Of a stretch of 12,547 nucleotides of DNA, positions 1 to 8,487 are shown piece by piece. The stretch lies in assembly GCA_028287545.1 (NCBI GenBank), contig JAQBPL010000124.1, positions 1 to 12,547 on the forward strand, written 5' to 3'. How positions within the stretch are numbered: position 1 is the first letter of the stretch; each line of letters opens with the position of its first letter. The position numbers and the translations under genes are program-made. The DNA comes from Vulcanimicrobiota bacterium. GTDB taxonomy: Bacteria; Eremiobacterota; Eremiobacteria; Baltobacterales; Baltobacteraceae. The notes under the pieces are model-generated. The model made no database searches, was not told the DNA's origin, and saw nothing but the letters and a program-made list of their open reading frames with translations.

Positions 1-1261
1 GCGTGACGTCGCGGCCGGCGACGAGCGTCGTGCGTCCCTTGAGCAGCGTGACGATGCCGTGCTCGTCGACGAACGCGCGCAGACGCGCGAGACGTTCGCC
101 CGGCGCGATCGTCCCCTTTCCGCTCAGGCGCGCGAACTCGCCGGCGTGCGGCGTGATGACCAGCGGTTTATCGCGATACGCGTCGAGCCGCTTCGCGAGA
201 TGGTACAGCGCGCTCGCGTCGGCGACGATCGGCACCGCGCTGCCGGCGAGCACGCCGTTGACGATCTCGCCGAAAACCTCCGACAATCCGAGGCCCGGCC
301 CGATCGCGATCGCGTTGCTGCGGCCGGTCAGATCGAGGATCGTGCGCACCGCGCCGGCCGGATCGCGTTCGTCGTACGTCACGACGACCTGTTCGACCAA
401 ATGCGCGCGCAGCGCCGCGGCCGCCCCCTTCGGCGCGACGACGGTGACGTACCCGGCGCCCGCGCGTGCCGCACCCCAGGCGGCGAGCACCGCCGCGCCG
501 GGAAATTGCGTGGACCCCGCGACGATCAGCGGCGCGCCGGAGCTGCGCTTGTCCGCGTCGGGCGGACGCGTGGGCAGCAGCGCGGCGAACCCGGCGGGAT
601 CCAGCACTTCGCAGCGCGGTTCGTCGACGGCGCCCGCATCGGCGTCGCGCATGCCGATCGGCGCGCACCAGAGTGCGCCGGCGCGCTCGCGCGCGGGGTC
701 GAGGAAGCAGCCGAGCTTCGGCCGGCCGAGCGCGATCGTCGCGACCGCGGAGAACGCGTGCGCGGCGTCGACCGCGCCCGTCGTGGGGTCGATCCCAGTC
801 GGAACATCGAGCGCGAGCACCGGCGCACCGCTCTCACGCATCGCGTCGACCAGCGCGCCGCCGGCTTCGTCGAGCGGCAGGCGCGCGTTCACCCCGAGCA
901 CGCCGTCCAAGATGAGCGCCGCTTCGCGCAACGTGCCGCTCGCTGGCGGAAGCGGACGTTCTTCGACGCCAGCGACGCGCGCGCGCCAGCGCGCGTCCTG
1001 CCGGGCCGCACTCCCGACCGCGGCGGGATTGCCGTACACGATCCGCCGGCGGTTCCCCGCGTACGCGGCGAGCGCGGCGTACGCGTCACCGCCGTTGTTC
1101 CCCTCGCCGGCGATGGCGACGACGGGGCCGTCGCCGCGCGCGTACCGGTCGATCAGCAGTGCGATCGCGTCGCCCGCAGCCCGCATCAGCGCGATCTCCC
1201 CATCCCGCGCCACCGCCGCCGCGTCGATCGCGCGCATCTGAGCCGCAGTCACGGCGCGCAC
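1..1261 (-). CDS. nnr: Bifunctional NAD(P)H-hydrate epimerase / ADP-dependent NAD(P)H-hydrate dehydratase (NnrE-NnrD fusion), 3' end cut by window edge
   Basis: This enzyme repairs damaged NAD(P)H hydrates in the cytoplasm: the N-terminal part epimerises the hydrate and the C-terminal kinase-fold part dehydrates it using ADP. Reading the minus strand from GTG at 1261 gives 420 open codons to the edge. The NnrE part (about residues 1-215) shows GEGNNGGDAY at 53-61 and DVPTGID at 152-158. The NnrD part (from about 235) shows KRSSGAPLIVAGS at 238-250, GPGLG at 321-325, TPHAGEFARLSG at 370-381 and LLKGRTTLV at 407-415. The usual C-terminal glycine-rich GGxGDxLTG motif lies beyond the window. GTG 1261 is preferred over the ATG at 1237 because it yields the family-typical start MRAVTAAQMRAID; no clear ribosome site is visible. 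It begins 8 nt after the acpS stop, so the two are probably one operon. The family assignment is secure. Confidence 0.93.
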   Translation of the reverse strand, partial: MRAVTAAQMRAIDAAAVARDGEIALMRAAGDAIALLIDRYARGDGPVVAIAGEGNNGGDAYAALAAYAGNRRRIVYGNPAAVGSAARQDARWRARVAGVEERPLPPASGTLREAALILDGVLGVNARLPLDEAGGALVDAMRESGAPVLALDVPTGIDPTTGAVDAAHAFSAVATIALGRPKLGCFLDPARERAGALWCAPIGMRDADAGAVDEPRCEVLDPAGFAALLPTRPPDADKRSSGAPLIVAGSTQFPGAAVLAAWGAARAGAGYVTVVAPKGAAAALRAHLVEQVVVTYDERDPAGAVRTILDLTGRSNAIAIGPGLGLSEVFGEIVNGVLAGSAVPIVADASALYHLAKRLDAYRDKPLVITPHAGEFARLSGKGTIAPGERLARLRAFVDEHGIVTLLKGRTTLVAGRDVT

Positions 1262-1269
1262 GGAAGCGC

Positions 1270-1632
1270 TCAGCCTTCCAAGATGACGACGGCGGCGGCG
1301 GTGGTCGCCGTATGCGTGATCGTCAGGTGGATCGCGCTGACCCCGCGCTCTTCGATCAGCCGCTGATACCCGCGATAGAAGCGGATGATCGGCTTGCCGC
1401 TTCGCTCGTGCGAAACGCCGACGGCGTTCCACGGAATCGCGTGGCCGAAGGCCTTGCGCGTCGCTTCCTTTGCCGCGAAGAAGCCGGCGAGCCGTTCGGC
1501 CCACAGGCGCTTGCGCATCGCGTACGCCATCTCTTCCTCCGTGTAGACCTTGCGCGCGAAGCGTGCTCGCGTCGGCTCGTCGAATTGGTAGCGAGCGACC
1601 TCGGCAAGGTCGATTCCGATCCCCATGATCAT
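1270..1632 (-). CDS. acpS: Holo-[acyl-carrier-protein] synthase
   Basis: This enzyme moves 4'-phosphopantetheine from coenzyme A to a serine of apo-acyl carrier protein, activating it for fatty acid synthesis in the cytoplasm. The product is 120 residues, the normal size for the family. Visible landmarks are MIMGIGIDLAEVAR at the N-terminus, with the metal-binding Asp8; the FFAAKEATRKAFG block at 51-63, with Glu56; and the C-terminal strand TITHTATTAAAVVILE, corresponding to the usual SISH...AVAVVILE. The start at ATG 1632 was chosen because MIxGIGIDL is the typical family beginning; ATG 1626 (MGIGIDL) is the alternative. A longer reading to 1695 adds 21 residues with no family character. It is transcribed away from the archaemetzincin gene, across a 68-bp gap where I recognise no promoter, and leads into the nnr fusion gene. 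Confidence 0.95.
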   Translation of the reverse strand: MIMGIGIDLAEVARYQFDEPTRARFARKVYTEEEMAYAMRKRLWAERLAGFFAAKEATRKAFGHAIPWNAVGVSHERSGKPIIRFYRGYQRLIEERGVSAIHLTITHTATTAAAVVILEG

Positions 1633-1700
1633 GCGTAGCGCATTTCCCCTCGCGGCTGCCCAGGACCGCCTGACGGCCGGCCCGAAACCGTCCATCGGCC

Positions 1701-2234
1701 GTGCGCGAGATCAGCATCGTACCGATCAATGCGATCGACGGGGGTTTGCTCACCCGGCTCTCGCTGTGCTTGGAAGAGCGTTTCCTGGCGACGGCCGTCG
1801 TGCGTTCCGCGCTTGCGGTGCCCAAGTCCGCTCTGAACAGCACGCGCGGGCAACTCTTTTTCGGCTCCCTCGTCGCTCGCGTGTGCGCGGCGTACGAGAC
1901 GGGTGACCTCGTGCTCGGGATCACCGACTTCGACCTCTACAAGACGTCGCACCAGTTCGTGTTCGGTTCGGCGAGCGAGGCGCAGCGCTGCGCCGTCGTG
2001 TCGCTGCACCGGCTGCGTTCCGAGTTCTACGGCGACCCGCCCGACGAGAACGCGCTCTTCCAGCGCCTGCTGAAGGAGAGCGTCCACGAGATCGGCCACG
2101 CGCTGGGCTTGCGGCATTGTTACAACGCGCGCTGCGCGATGTATTATTCGAACTCGGTTTTCGATACGGACAACAAGTACTCGCATTACTGCGAGGCGTG
2201 CGAGCGGCGCAGCCGGGCGAATAAGTCCGCGTAG
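1701..2234 (+). CDS. amzA: Archaemetzincin-type zinc metalloprotease
   Basis: This is a predicted soluble metallopeptidase of the archaemetzincin family (M54). The 177-residue length fits. Residues 129-139 read [11 protein letters not shown], the extended zinc site with ligands His129, His133 and His139 and catalytic Glu130. Cys140, four residues and Cys145 follow directly, then Met147, and a closing C-x2-C pair at Cys164 and Cys167. This cysteine pattern after the zinc site is the archaemetzincin signature and is thought to bind a second zinc. Residues such as SN at 150-151 and TDNK at 156-159 also fit. No signal peptide or membrane segment is seen. The start is GTG 1701, without a convincing ribosome site. 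Substrates of this family are poorly known. The gene stands alone, divergent from acpS and upstream of the chemoreceptor genes. All visible catalytic residues are intact. Confidence 0.9.
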   Translation: MREISIVPINAIDGGLLTRLSLCLEERFLATAVVRSALAVPKSALNSTRGQLFFGSLVARVCAAYETGDLVLGITDFDLYKTSHQFVFGSASEAQRCAVVSLHRLRSEFYGDPPDENALFQRLLKESVHEIGHALGLRHCYNARCAMYYSNSVFDTDNKYSHYCEACERRSRANKSA

Positions 2235-2246
2235 GACTGTACGGTT

Positions 2247-2260
2247 CCGCCGTTCGGCGG
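2247..2260 (+). terminator. Short GC hairpin after the archaemetzincin gene
   Basis: CCGCC at 2247-2251 pairs perfectly with GGCGG at 2256-2260 around a GTTC loop, 12 nt after the archaemetzincin stop codon. There is no T-run after it, so it is only a possible terminator. The same bases can pair differently, in the longer inverted repeat described separately. Confidence 0.3.
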
Positions 2261-2292
2261 GGCAAGGCACTCAAGGCGACCTGCCGAACGGC
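2249..2292. repeat. 10-bp perfect inverted repeat in the leader of the chemoreceptor cassette
   Basis: GCCGTTCGGC at 2249-2258 is the exact reverse complement of GCCGAACGGC at 2283-2292, with 24 nt between them. The octamer CACTCAAG also occurs twice nearby (2268-2275 and 2296-2303). The arrangement could be an operator, or a leader RNA that switches between the short 2247-2260 hairpin and the longer stem. I could not match it to any riboswitch class I know, including the cyclic-di-GMP classes. The rest of 2235-2359 shows nothing else recognisable. Confidence 0.4.
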
Positions 2293-2348
2293 CGACACTC
2301 AAGAGAAGTCGCATTATGGATGCGTGCTGATCGTATTGCCATTTGTCC

Positions 2349-2353
2349 GAGGG
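2349..2353 (+). promoter_or_regulatory. Ribosome binding site deciding the chemoreceptor start
   Basis: GAGGG sits 6 nt before the TTG at 2360. The in-frame GTG at 2324 has only a GGA 3 nt upstream, or AGAAG much further away. This makes TTG 2360 the better-supported start despite the rarer codon. Confidence 0.45.
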
Positions 2354-2359
2354 CCCGCG

Positions 2360-4021
2360 TTGAGACTGACCCTGGAGCGCCTCGTCCTCGTCCGCCGACG
2401 GCTGTCGCCGGCTGCCCGCCTTGCGTTCGCGACGCTTGCCGTCGTGCTCGCCGCTGCGTTCGCGGGGTGCCCGCGCCTGCCCGAGTTGGCCCCGCTCGCG
2501 CTGGTCGCCGTCGGCCTGGGGGCCGTGCTCGCCGGCCGCGGCGCCGGACTCGCGGCGGCGCTCGCCGCCGGCCTGGCCGCGTATTTGGCCCATCCGCCCT
2601 ACGGCTCCGGCGGCGCCGTCACGGCGTCGATCGCCGTCTTCGCCGCCGGCGCCGTGCTGGCGTGGGTGTTCGGTGCACCGGTCGAGATCGCGGACGACTT
2701 CGCCGACCTCCCGTCGCTCGGCAGCGGCGATCGCCTCGCGTTGCCGACCGGCAGCGCGCTTGGGACGAGCATCGCGGCGCTGACTACCGGCGTGCGGGAA
2801 GTCGCGGCCGGCGATCTGACCAAGAATCTCGCCGTCGCTGACGGCCCGCTCGCGGACCTGGCGGTCAGCTTGAACAAGCTGATCTTCGGCATCCGCGACT
2901 TTCTCGGCTCGATGCACAACGAGGCGCGCCAGCTCGGCTCGTCGGGCGGGGAACTGCACGCGACGGCGTCGAGCTCGCTGGCGGTCATCGAGGGCGGCGC
3001 CATCGCTCAGAAGCAGCTCGAAGAGGGGATCCTCGAACAGGGCGAGATCGTCGAGGGCGCGCTGAGCAAGGTGCGCGCGATGACCGATGCGATCAACGAT
3101 CTCGCCGGATCGGCCGAACAGCAGACGCGTTCGCTCGACGAGACGGCGCTCTCGGTCACGGCGATGTCCGCCTCGATCGAACAGGTCTCGGCGCAGGTCG
3201 ACTCGCTGCTCACGATCTCGTCGGAGACGACGCTCACCGCCGACCGCGGCGGCACGGCGATCCACACGATCGTCGACGCGATGTCGACGATCCGCACGAC
3301 GATCGAAGAACTCGCGGCCGACATCCGCCGGCTCGGGGTCAATTCCGATCAGATCGGCGACATCGTCAAGGTCATCGATCGCATCGCCGAGCAGACCAAC
3401 CTTCTGGCGCTCAACGCGGCGATCGAAGCGGCGCGCGCGGGCGAGCACGGCCGCGGCTTCGCCGTCGTCGCCTCGGAGATTCGCAAGCTCGCCGACGGCA
3501 GCGTCCAGGCGACCAAAGAGATCGCCGGCCACATCGGTTCGACCCAAGGCGTCATCACGCAGGTCACCGACGCGATGCTGCGCCTGAACGAACGCCTCGA
3601 AGAGAGCGTCTCGTCGACCGATTACGCTTCGGACGCGCTCCGCGACATCGTGAACACGGTGCTCGGCGCCAACCAGCAGATCACCCAGATCTCTTCGGTG
3701 ACGCGGTCGATGTCGGAGAACACGTTCCGCGTCATCCGTTCGATCGAAGAGATCACGCGTTCGGTCGCGTCCAATCTCGCCGCGACGACGCAGATGGCGT
3801 CGCATTCCGGTGAAGTGTCGAGCGCCTTCGACTCGATCACGTCTATCTCGTCGCAGAACGCCTCGTCGGTCGAAGTGCTGACCTACGTCAACGCCGAGGT
3901 CACCTCGGCGGCGCAGCGGATCTTGGGATCGGTCGAAGAGATGAATCAGCGAGCCGCATCGATCGACGGCCAACTCGGACGGTATACCATCATGGATCGC
4001 AAGGAGGGGACCCCCGCATGA
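2360..4021 (+). CDS. Methyl-accepting chemotaxis protein with DUF4118-like four-helix membrane region
   Basis: This is a predicted inner-membrane chemoreceptor subunit that controls CheA through CheW. With the TTG 2360 start it has 553 residues; an in-frame GTG at 2324 would add 12. Four hydrophobic segments lie near residues 20-36, 43-58, 62-77 and 87-105 with very short connecting loops. Their spacing, and the [10 protein letters not shown] stretch, resemble the DUF4118 membrane domain of KdpD-type kinases. No periplasmic ligand-binding domain is present. A HAMP-like segment follows (about 135-185, with AAGDLTKNL), then a long helical MCP signalling domain. Its hairpin tip is near 343-378 and contains [19 protein letters not shown] and GRGFAVVA, which bind CheA/CheW in the family. 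No C-terminal CheR/CheB-docking pentapeptide is seen. The stop codon overlaps the next gene by ATGA, so translation is probably coupled. The MCP call is secure; the DUF4118 resemblance is by eye. Confidence 0.92.
   Translation: MRLTLERLVLVRRRLSPAARLAFATLAVVLAAAFAGCPRLPELAPLALVAVGLGAVLAGRGAGLAAALAAGLAAYLAHPPYGSGGAVTASIAVFAAGAVLAWVFGAPVEIADDFADLPSLGSGDRLALPTGSALGTSIAALTTGVREVAAGDLTKNLAVADGPLADLAVSLNKLIFGIRDFLGSMHNEARQLGSSGGELHATASSSLAVIEGGAIAQKQLEEGILEQGEIVEGALSKVRAMTDAINDLAGSAEQQTRSLDETALSVTAMSASIEQVSAQVDSLLTISSETTLTADRGGTAIHTIVDAMSTIRTTIEELAADIRRLGVNSDQIGDIVKVIDRIAEQTNLLALNAAIEAARAGEHGRGFAVVASEIRKLADGSVQATKEIAGHIGSTQGVITQVTDAMLRLNERLEESVSSTDYASDALRDIVNTVLGANQQITQISSVTRSMSENTFRVIRSIEEITRSVASNLAATTQMASHSGEVSSAFDSITSISSQNASSVEVLTYVNAEVTSAAQRILGSVEEMNQRAASIDGQLGRYTIMDRKEGTPA
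4001..4007 (+). promoter_or_regulatory. Strong ribosome binding site for the Cache protein
   Basis: AAGGAGG lies 10 nt before ATG 4018 and inside the end of the chemoreceptor gene. It supports efficient translation of the overlapping second gene. Confidence 0.7.
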
Positions 4022-5364
4022 AGCTCGGGCTGCGGATGAAGATGATCGGGACGCTGCTGGTGGCGATTCTGATCTCGACCGCGATCAGCGCGATCGCGGC
4101 GCGCCAGACCATGGCGACCGATCTGAACAAACTCGCCTCACAGCAAGTGACGAGCGGTTCGACCGGTTTCGCCGGATATTGGGATCAGAAGAAGGATTCG
4201 GTTTCGCTGCTCGTCTCGCAATCGGCGATCAACGAAGCGATCAAACGCGCCGCGAAGAGCCGCAACACCAAAGTGCTCGAGACGACGCTGACCGGGATCG
4301 CGCGACAGGGCGGACTTTCGTTCCTCACCGTCGTCGATCCGGGCGGGCACGTGATCGCGCGCGCCAACGCCGGTGCGGTCGGCAACAAGCTGAGCTCGCC
4401 GTACATCGCGCGCGCGCTCAGCGGCGAGAGCGTCAACAGCGCGGCGGTGCTGCCGCACGACGAGCTCGAGCCGGAACAGCTGCTGCCGCAGATCGAAGCG
4501 GCGGCCTCGGGTCACGAGGGCGTTTCCCAGGGTCTGGCGCTGATCGCCGCGACGCCGATCTCGGACGAGAACCAGCGCACGATCGGCGCGGTGTACGGCG
4601 GCCTGCTGATGAACCACTACTACGACGTGGTCGATCAAGCGGCGCACGCGCTCGGCGGGAAGGCCGCGGTGATCTTCGGCGATCAGCTGATCTCGAGCTC
4701 GATCTCGCGTCCCGACGGAACGCGGCTCGTCGACGAGAACGCGCCGGAAAACCTGCGGCACGTCAAGGAGCCGTTTTCGGGGATCGATCGCGAAGGATCG
4801 GTCAGCTACCTGGCCCGTGTCGAGCCGCTCCTCAACGATCAGAATCAGCCGATCGCGGCGCGCTGGTTCGGCGTCCCGCTGGCGACCTTCACCGACATCC
4901 AGCAGCACACCGTGAACTCGCTGATGCTCTGGGGCCTGGTCGGCATCGTCATCGGTTTGATCATCGCGATCCCGGTCGTCGAACGCATCTCGCGGCAGCT
5001 GATCGCGCGCAGCCGGCAGGTGCGCGACTCGGCGAAGGAACTCTCGCTGGTCATCGTCGGCAGCGAAGTCTCGGGCGATCACGTCGCGCAGACGCGCGAA
5101 GCGGTCGAGAAGCAAGGCGACCTGCTGATGCAGGCTGCCACCGAGGTCGACGGTCCGTCGAGCGGCGGAGTCGCGACGGCGAAGGGCGTCTCGGAGAAGA
5201 TCCTGGCCGCCTCGGCGCTCAACGCGGAGATTCTCAGCGATGTGGTCGTGATCGACGCGTTGGCGACCGAGATGGCGGAGCGCACGCAGCAGGCCGTCGC
5301 GCGGGTCGGCGAGCTCAACGAGGTGGCTGCCGGCCTCAACGAATTGGTGACCGGTTCGAAGTGA
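4018..5364 (+). CDS. Membrane sensor with Cache-like extracytoplasmic domain and short coiled-coil tail (chemoreceptor-like, no MCP tip)
   Basis: This 448-residue protein has the front half of a chemoreceptor. A first membrane helix lies at about 8-28 and a second at about 302-322. The roughly 270 residues between them look like a Cache sensor: a long N-terminal helix, then [17 protein letters not shown] near residue 102, [22 protein letters not shown] near 178, and a second sub-domain ending just before the second membrane helix. The cytoplasmic tail is only about 126 residues, rich in Ala, Glu, Val and Leu, and probably coiled coil. It lacks the conserved CheA/CheW-binding hairpin tip found in the preceding gene. 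The gene begins within the stop codon of that gene and is followed after 6 nt by the small third gene. I infer that it senses a small molecule outside the membrane and passes the signal to the neighbouring MCP protein. The ligand cannot be predicted from the sequence. Confidence 0.8.
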   Translation: MKLGLRMKMIGTLLVAILISTAISAIAARQTMATDLNKLASQQVTSGSTGFAGYWDQKKDSVSLLVSQSAINEAIKRAAKSRNTKVLETTLTGIARQGGLSFLTVVDPGGHVIARANAGAVGNKLSSPYIARALSGESVNSAAVLPHDELEPEQLLPQIEAAASGHEGVSQGLALIAATPISDENQRTIGAVYGGLLMNHYYDVVDQAAHALGGKAAVIFGDQLISSSISRPDGTRLVDENAPENLRHVKEPFSGIDREGSVSYLARVEPLLNDQNQPIAARWFGVPLATFTDIQQHTVNSLMLWGLVGIVIGLIIAIPVVERISRQLIARSRQVRDSAKELSLVIVGSEVSGDHVAQTREAVEKQGDLLMQAATEVDGPSSGGVATAKGVSEKILAASALNAEILSDVVVIDALATEMAERTQQAVARVGELNEVAAGLNELVTGSK

Positions 5365-5370
5365 CGAACG

Positions 5371-5586
5371 ATGGCTGACGTCATCCTGTACTTCGGGTCG
5401 AACGCCGACACGATGATCGCGACCAAGACGCTCAAAGACGGGGGCATCTCCGCGAAGATGATCCCCAAACCGGCGCACGTCACGGCGTCCGCGAACTTGG
5501 CGCTCAGCGTCGATGCGTTGGCCGAAGCGAACGCCATCGCGGTGCTGGCGGCCGCGAACGTTGCCCTCGGCGGCGTCGCAAAATAG
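5371..5586 (+). CDS. Small protein resembling DUF3343 (putative Se/S carrier-like family) without the usual cysteine
   Basis: This is a 71-residue soluble protein beginning MADVILYFGSNADTM. Its pattern of a first strand ending in F-x-S, a helix with LKDGGI, then AKMIPKPAHVTAS followed by LAL, follows the DUF3343 family by eye. Members of that family commonly read ...IPxPREISSSCGLAL. Here the Ser-Ser-Cys-Gly segment is replaced by Thr-Ala-Ser-Ala-Asn, so the cysteine proposed to carry selenium or sulphur is absent; the protein contains no cysteine at all. It starts 6 nt after the Cache protein stop with only a weak upstream GAAG, which suggests translational coupling, and a strong hairpin follows 9 nt after its stop. 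A role as a third component of the receptor cassette is inferred from position only. The gene is very likely real; the family call is moderate. Confidence 0.65.
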   Translation: MADVILYFGSNADTMIATKTLKDGGISAKMIPKPAHVTASANLALSVDALAEANAIAVLAAANVALGGVAK

Positions 5587-5594
5587 CAAGGAGG

Positions 5595-5625
5595 CGGTTC
5601 GGGTCGAGCGCTTCGATCCGAACCG
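5595..5625 (+). terminator. 14-bp hairpin ending the chemoreceptor cassette
   Basis: Bases 5595-5608 pair with 5612-5625 around the loop CGC. Twelve pairs are Watson-Crick and two are G-U on the plus-strand RNA. On the minus-strand RNA those two would be A-C mismatches, so the hairpin favours plus-strand transcripts. It lies 9 nt after the small gene's stop and between converging genes, as expected of a terminator, but has no T-run. An unused AAGGAGG sits just before it at 5588-5594. Confidence 0.6.
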
Positions 5626-5661
5626 TCACGACGTCGCGACGATCGCGGCGGCCGGAACCGT

Positions 5662-6459
5662 TTACGTCACGACGCGCGCGTCCGCGAGGTGGACGACGCG
5701 TTCGCGGCCGTCGACGTCGATGACGAGGCCGCCTTCGCGGTCGAGCCGCACCGCGGTCCCCGCGATCACCGTCTCGTCGACGTCGAGCCGCAACCGGTAG
5801 GGCCGGCCGCGCAGCCCGGCGCGCTCTTCCCAGGCGCGCGCGATCGCGTCCGGGCTGGCGAGCGCGTCGACCAAGCCGTCCATCGCGCCGAGGATGGCGG
5901 CCAGCACGGTCTCCCGTTCGACCTGCGGCGCGACGTCGGAGAGGTACGCCGGCGGCGGCACGATCGCTGCGACCGCGGGATCGGCGGGGCGGCGCACGTT
6001 GAGTCCGATGCCGCAGCCGACCTGCGCCTCGTTGCCGGCCACGCGCGAGGTGCACAGAATCCCGGCGGCCTTGCGCGCGCCGAGATCGAGGTCATTCGGC
6101 CAGCGCAGGTCGAGCCGCACGCCGCAGCCCTCTTCCACCCCGTCGGCGACGGCGAGCGCCGCCCAGAACGGCACCGCCCAGAGCGCGCCGGCGGCGACGT
6201 TCACCGGCAGGATCGTGGTGAACAGGAGCGCGCTGCCGGACGGCGCGATCCAGGCGCGCCCCGCTTTGCGCCCGCGGCCGGCCGTCTGGAATTCTGCGAC
6301 CAAGGTCGCACCGGCCGCCGACGGATCGCCGAGCAAGGCCGCCACATCGTCGTTCGTGCTGCGCGTTTCGCGCACGGCGCGCACGTCGGCGAAGCGGGTT
6401 CCTGCAAGCGCGCTCCGCACGCGATCGGCATCGAGGAGAGGTACGTCATCGTCCGGCAC
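5662..6459 (-). CDS. birA: Biotin--[acetyl-CoA-carboxylase] ligase, catalytic-only type
   Basis: This enzyme activates biotin as biotinyl-AMP and attaches it to the biotin carrier domain of acyl-CoA carboxylases. The 265-residue product has the expected motifs in order: TRSTNDD at 32-38, the biotinyl-adenylate loop EFQTAGRGRKAGRAW at 56-70, RWPNDL at 119-124, KAAGIL with the conserved Lys130, and VGCGIGLNV at 147-155. A C-terminal SH3-like cap follows. There is no N-terminal winged helix, so it should not act as a repressor in the way E. coli BirA does. Start GTG 6459 is supported by GGAGGG 7 nt upstream. The gene converges on the chemoreceptor cassette and diverges from ndk across only 16 bp. 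The assignment is firm. Confidence 0.94.
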   Translation of the reverse strand: MPDDDVPLLDADRVRSALAGTRFADVRAVRETRSTNDDVAALLGDPSAAGATLVAEFQTAGRGRKAGRAWIAPSGSALLFTTILPVNVAAGALWAVPFWAALAVADGVEEGCGVRLDLRWPNDLDLGARKAAGILCTSRVAGNEAQVGCGIGLNVRRPADPAVAAIVPPPAYLSDVAPQVERETVLAAILGAMDGLVDALASPDAIARAWEERAGLRGRPYRLRLDVDETVIAGTAVRLDREGGLVIDVDGRERVVHLADARVVT

Positions 6460-6466
6460 AAATAGG

Positions 6467-6472
6467 CCCTCC
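6467..6472 (-). promoter_or_regulatory. Ribosome binding site of birA
   Basis: On the minus strand GGAGGG lies 7 nt before GTG 6459 and decides that start. It sits inside the 16-bp gap between the two divergent start codons, immediately upstream of the ndk ATG. Confidence 0.65.
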
Positions 6473-6475
6473 GCT

Positions 6476-8264
<1,789 letters not shown>

Positions 8265-8265
8265 C

Positions 8266-8302
8266 CGGGCGGGCGTGCGGAGCGCGGGGACTTCACCGCC
8301 CG
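8266..8302 (+). terminator. Possible hairpin after eno
   Basis: CGGGCGG at 8266-8272 is the reverse complement of CCGCCCG at 8296-8302, leaving a 23-nt loop, and it starts right after the eno stop. There is no T-run and the loop is long, so terminator function is uncertain. Confidence 0.3.
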
Positions 8303-8328
8303 TGGCGCCGAATGAACGACGGAAGCGC

Positions 8329-8400
8329 GGGCCCGTAGCTCAGCGGTAGAGCAGCCGGCTCATAACTGGTAGCGCGCTGGTTCGAATCCAGCCGGGCCCA
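8329..8400 (+). tRNA. tRNA with anticodon CAT (elongator Met; Ile2 not excluded)
   Basis: A complete 72-nt cloverleaf can be folded. The acceptor GGGCCCG (8329-8335) pairs with CGGGCCC (8393-8399); the D stem is GCTC/GAGC; the anticodon stem GCCGG/CTGGT has two G-U pairs; the loop CTCATAA gives anticodon CAT; and the T stem GCTGG/CCAGC encloses TTCGAAT. The discriminator is A8400. CCA is not encoded, since the next bases are CGC. The first acceptor pair is G-C and the anticodon stem lacks three consecutive G-C pairs, so it is not the initiator. A CAT anticodon can also belong to the lysidine-modified tRNA-Ile2, which cannot be ruled out by eye. Confidence 0.93.
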
Positions 8401-8417
8401 CGCTTTTCCCTCGTCCC

Positions 8418-8423
8418 AGGAGG
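8418..8423 (+). promoter_or_regulatory. Consensus ribosome binding site with no standard start codon after it
   Basis: AGGAGG lies 18 nt after the tRNA and 4 nt before an in-frame ATC (8428). From that ATC, 20 further codons lead without a stop into the MalT-like gene and read like the usual N-terminus of the family. The ATG normally callable, at 8488, has no ribosome site. Confidence 0.55.
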
Positions 8424-8436
8424 CCGTATCGCGGCG

Positions 8437-8452
8437 AGCGTTCCCGCTTTTT
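8437..8452 (+). terminator. Weak hairpin with T-run downstream of the tRNA
   Basis: AGCG-TTCC-CGCT followed by TTTT (8437-8452) could end the tRNA transcript. The stem is only 4 bp. If the MalT-like gene really starts at 8428, the hairpin lies within coding sequence and may be coincidental. Confidence 0.2.
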
Positions 8453-8487
8453 CTCGAGAGCGGTTATATGCGCGTATCGACGTTTCC

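Noticed and set aside
3..1366. Two long plus-strand open frames over the nnr region
   Set aside because: They are antisense to a gene with clear NnrE and NnrD motifs; their arginine/alanine-rich or low-complexity translations have no family character.
2186..3973. 595-codon minus-strand open frame opposite the chemoreceptor
   Set aside because: Rich in Arg, Asp and Gly, as expected from the reverse of a GC-rich gene; the plus strand has unmistakable MCP motifs.
4138..5589. 483-codon minus-strand open frame opposite the Cache gene
   Set aside because: Same arginine/aspartate-rich shadow pattern and no recognisable domain.
5513..5800. Possible small plus-strand gene after the cassette, using the AAGGAGG at 5588
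   Set aside because: Its only start lies inside the small DUF3343-like gene and its second half is antisense to birA; no start codon follows the ribosome-like site.
5894..6475. N-terminal extension of ndk read in the same frame
   Set aside because: It is antisense to birA, and ndk starts at the family-typical MALERTLIL at 6476.
8461..8480. Promoter-like TTATAT with a TTCCCG box 17 bp upstream, before the MalT-like gene
   Set aside because: Both boxes match the consensus poorly, and the region is probably coding if the upstream start is right.
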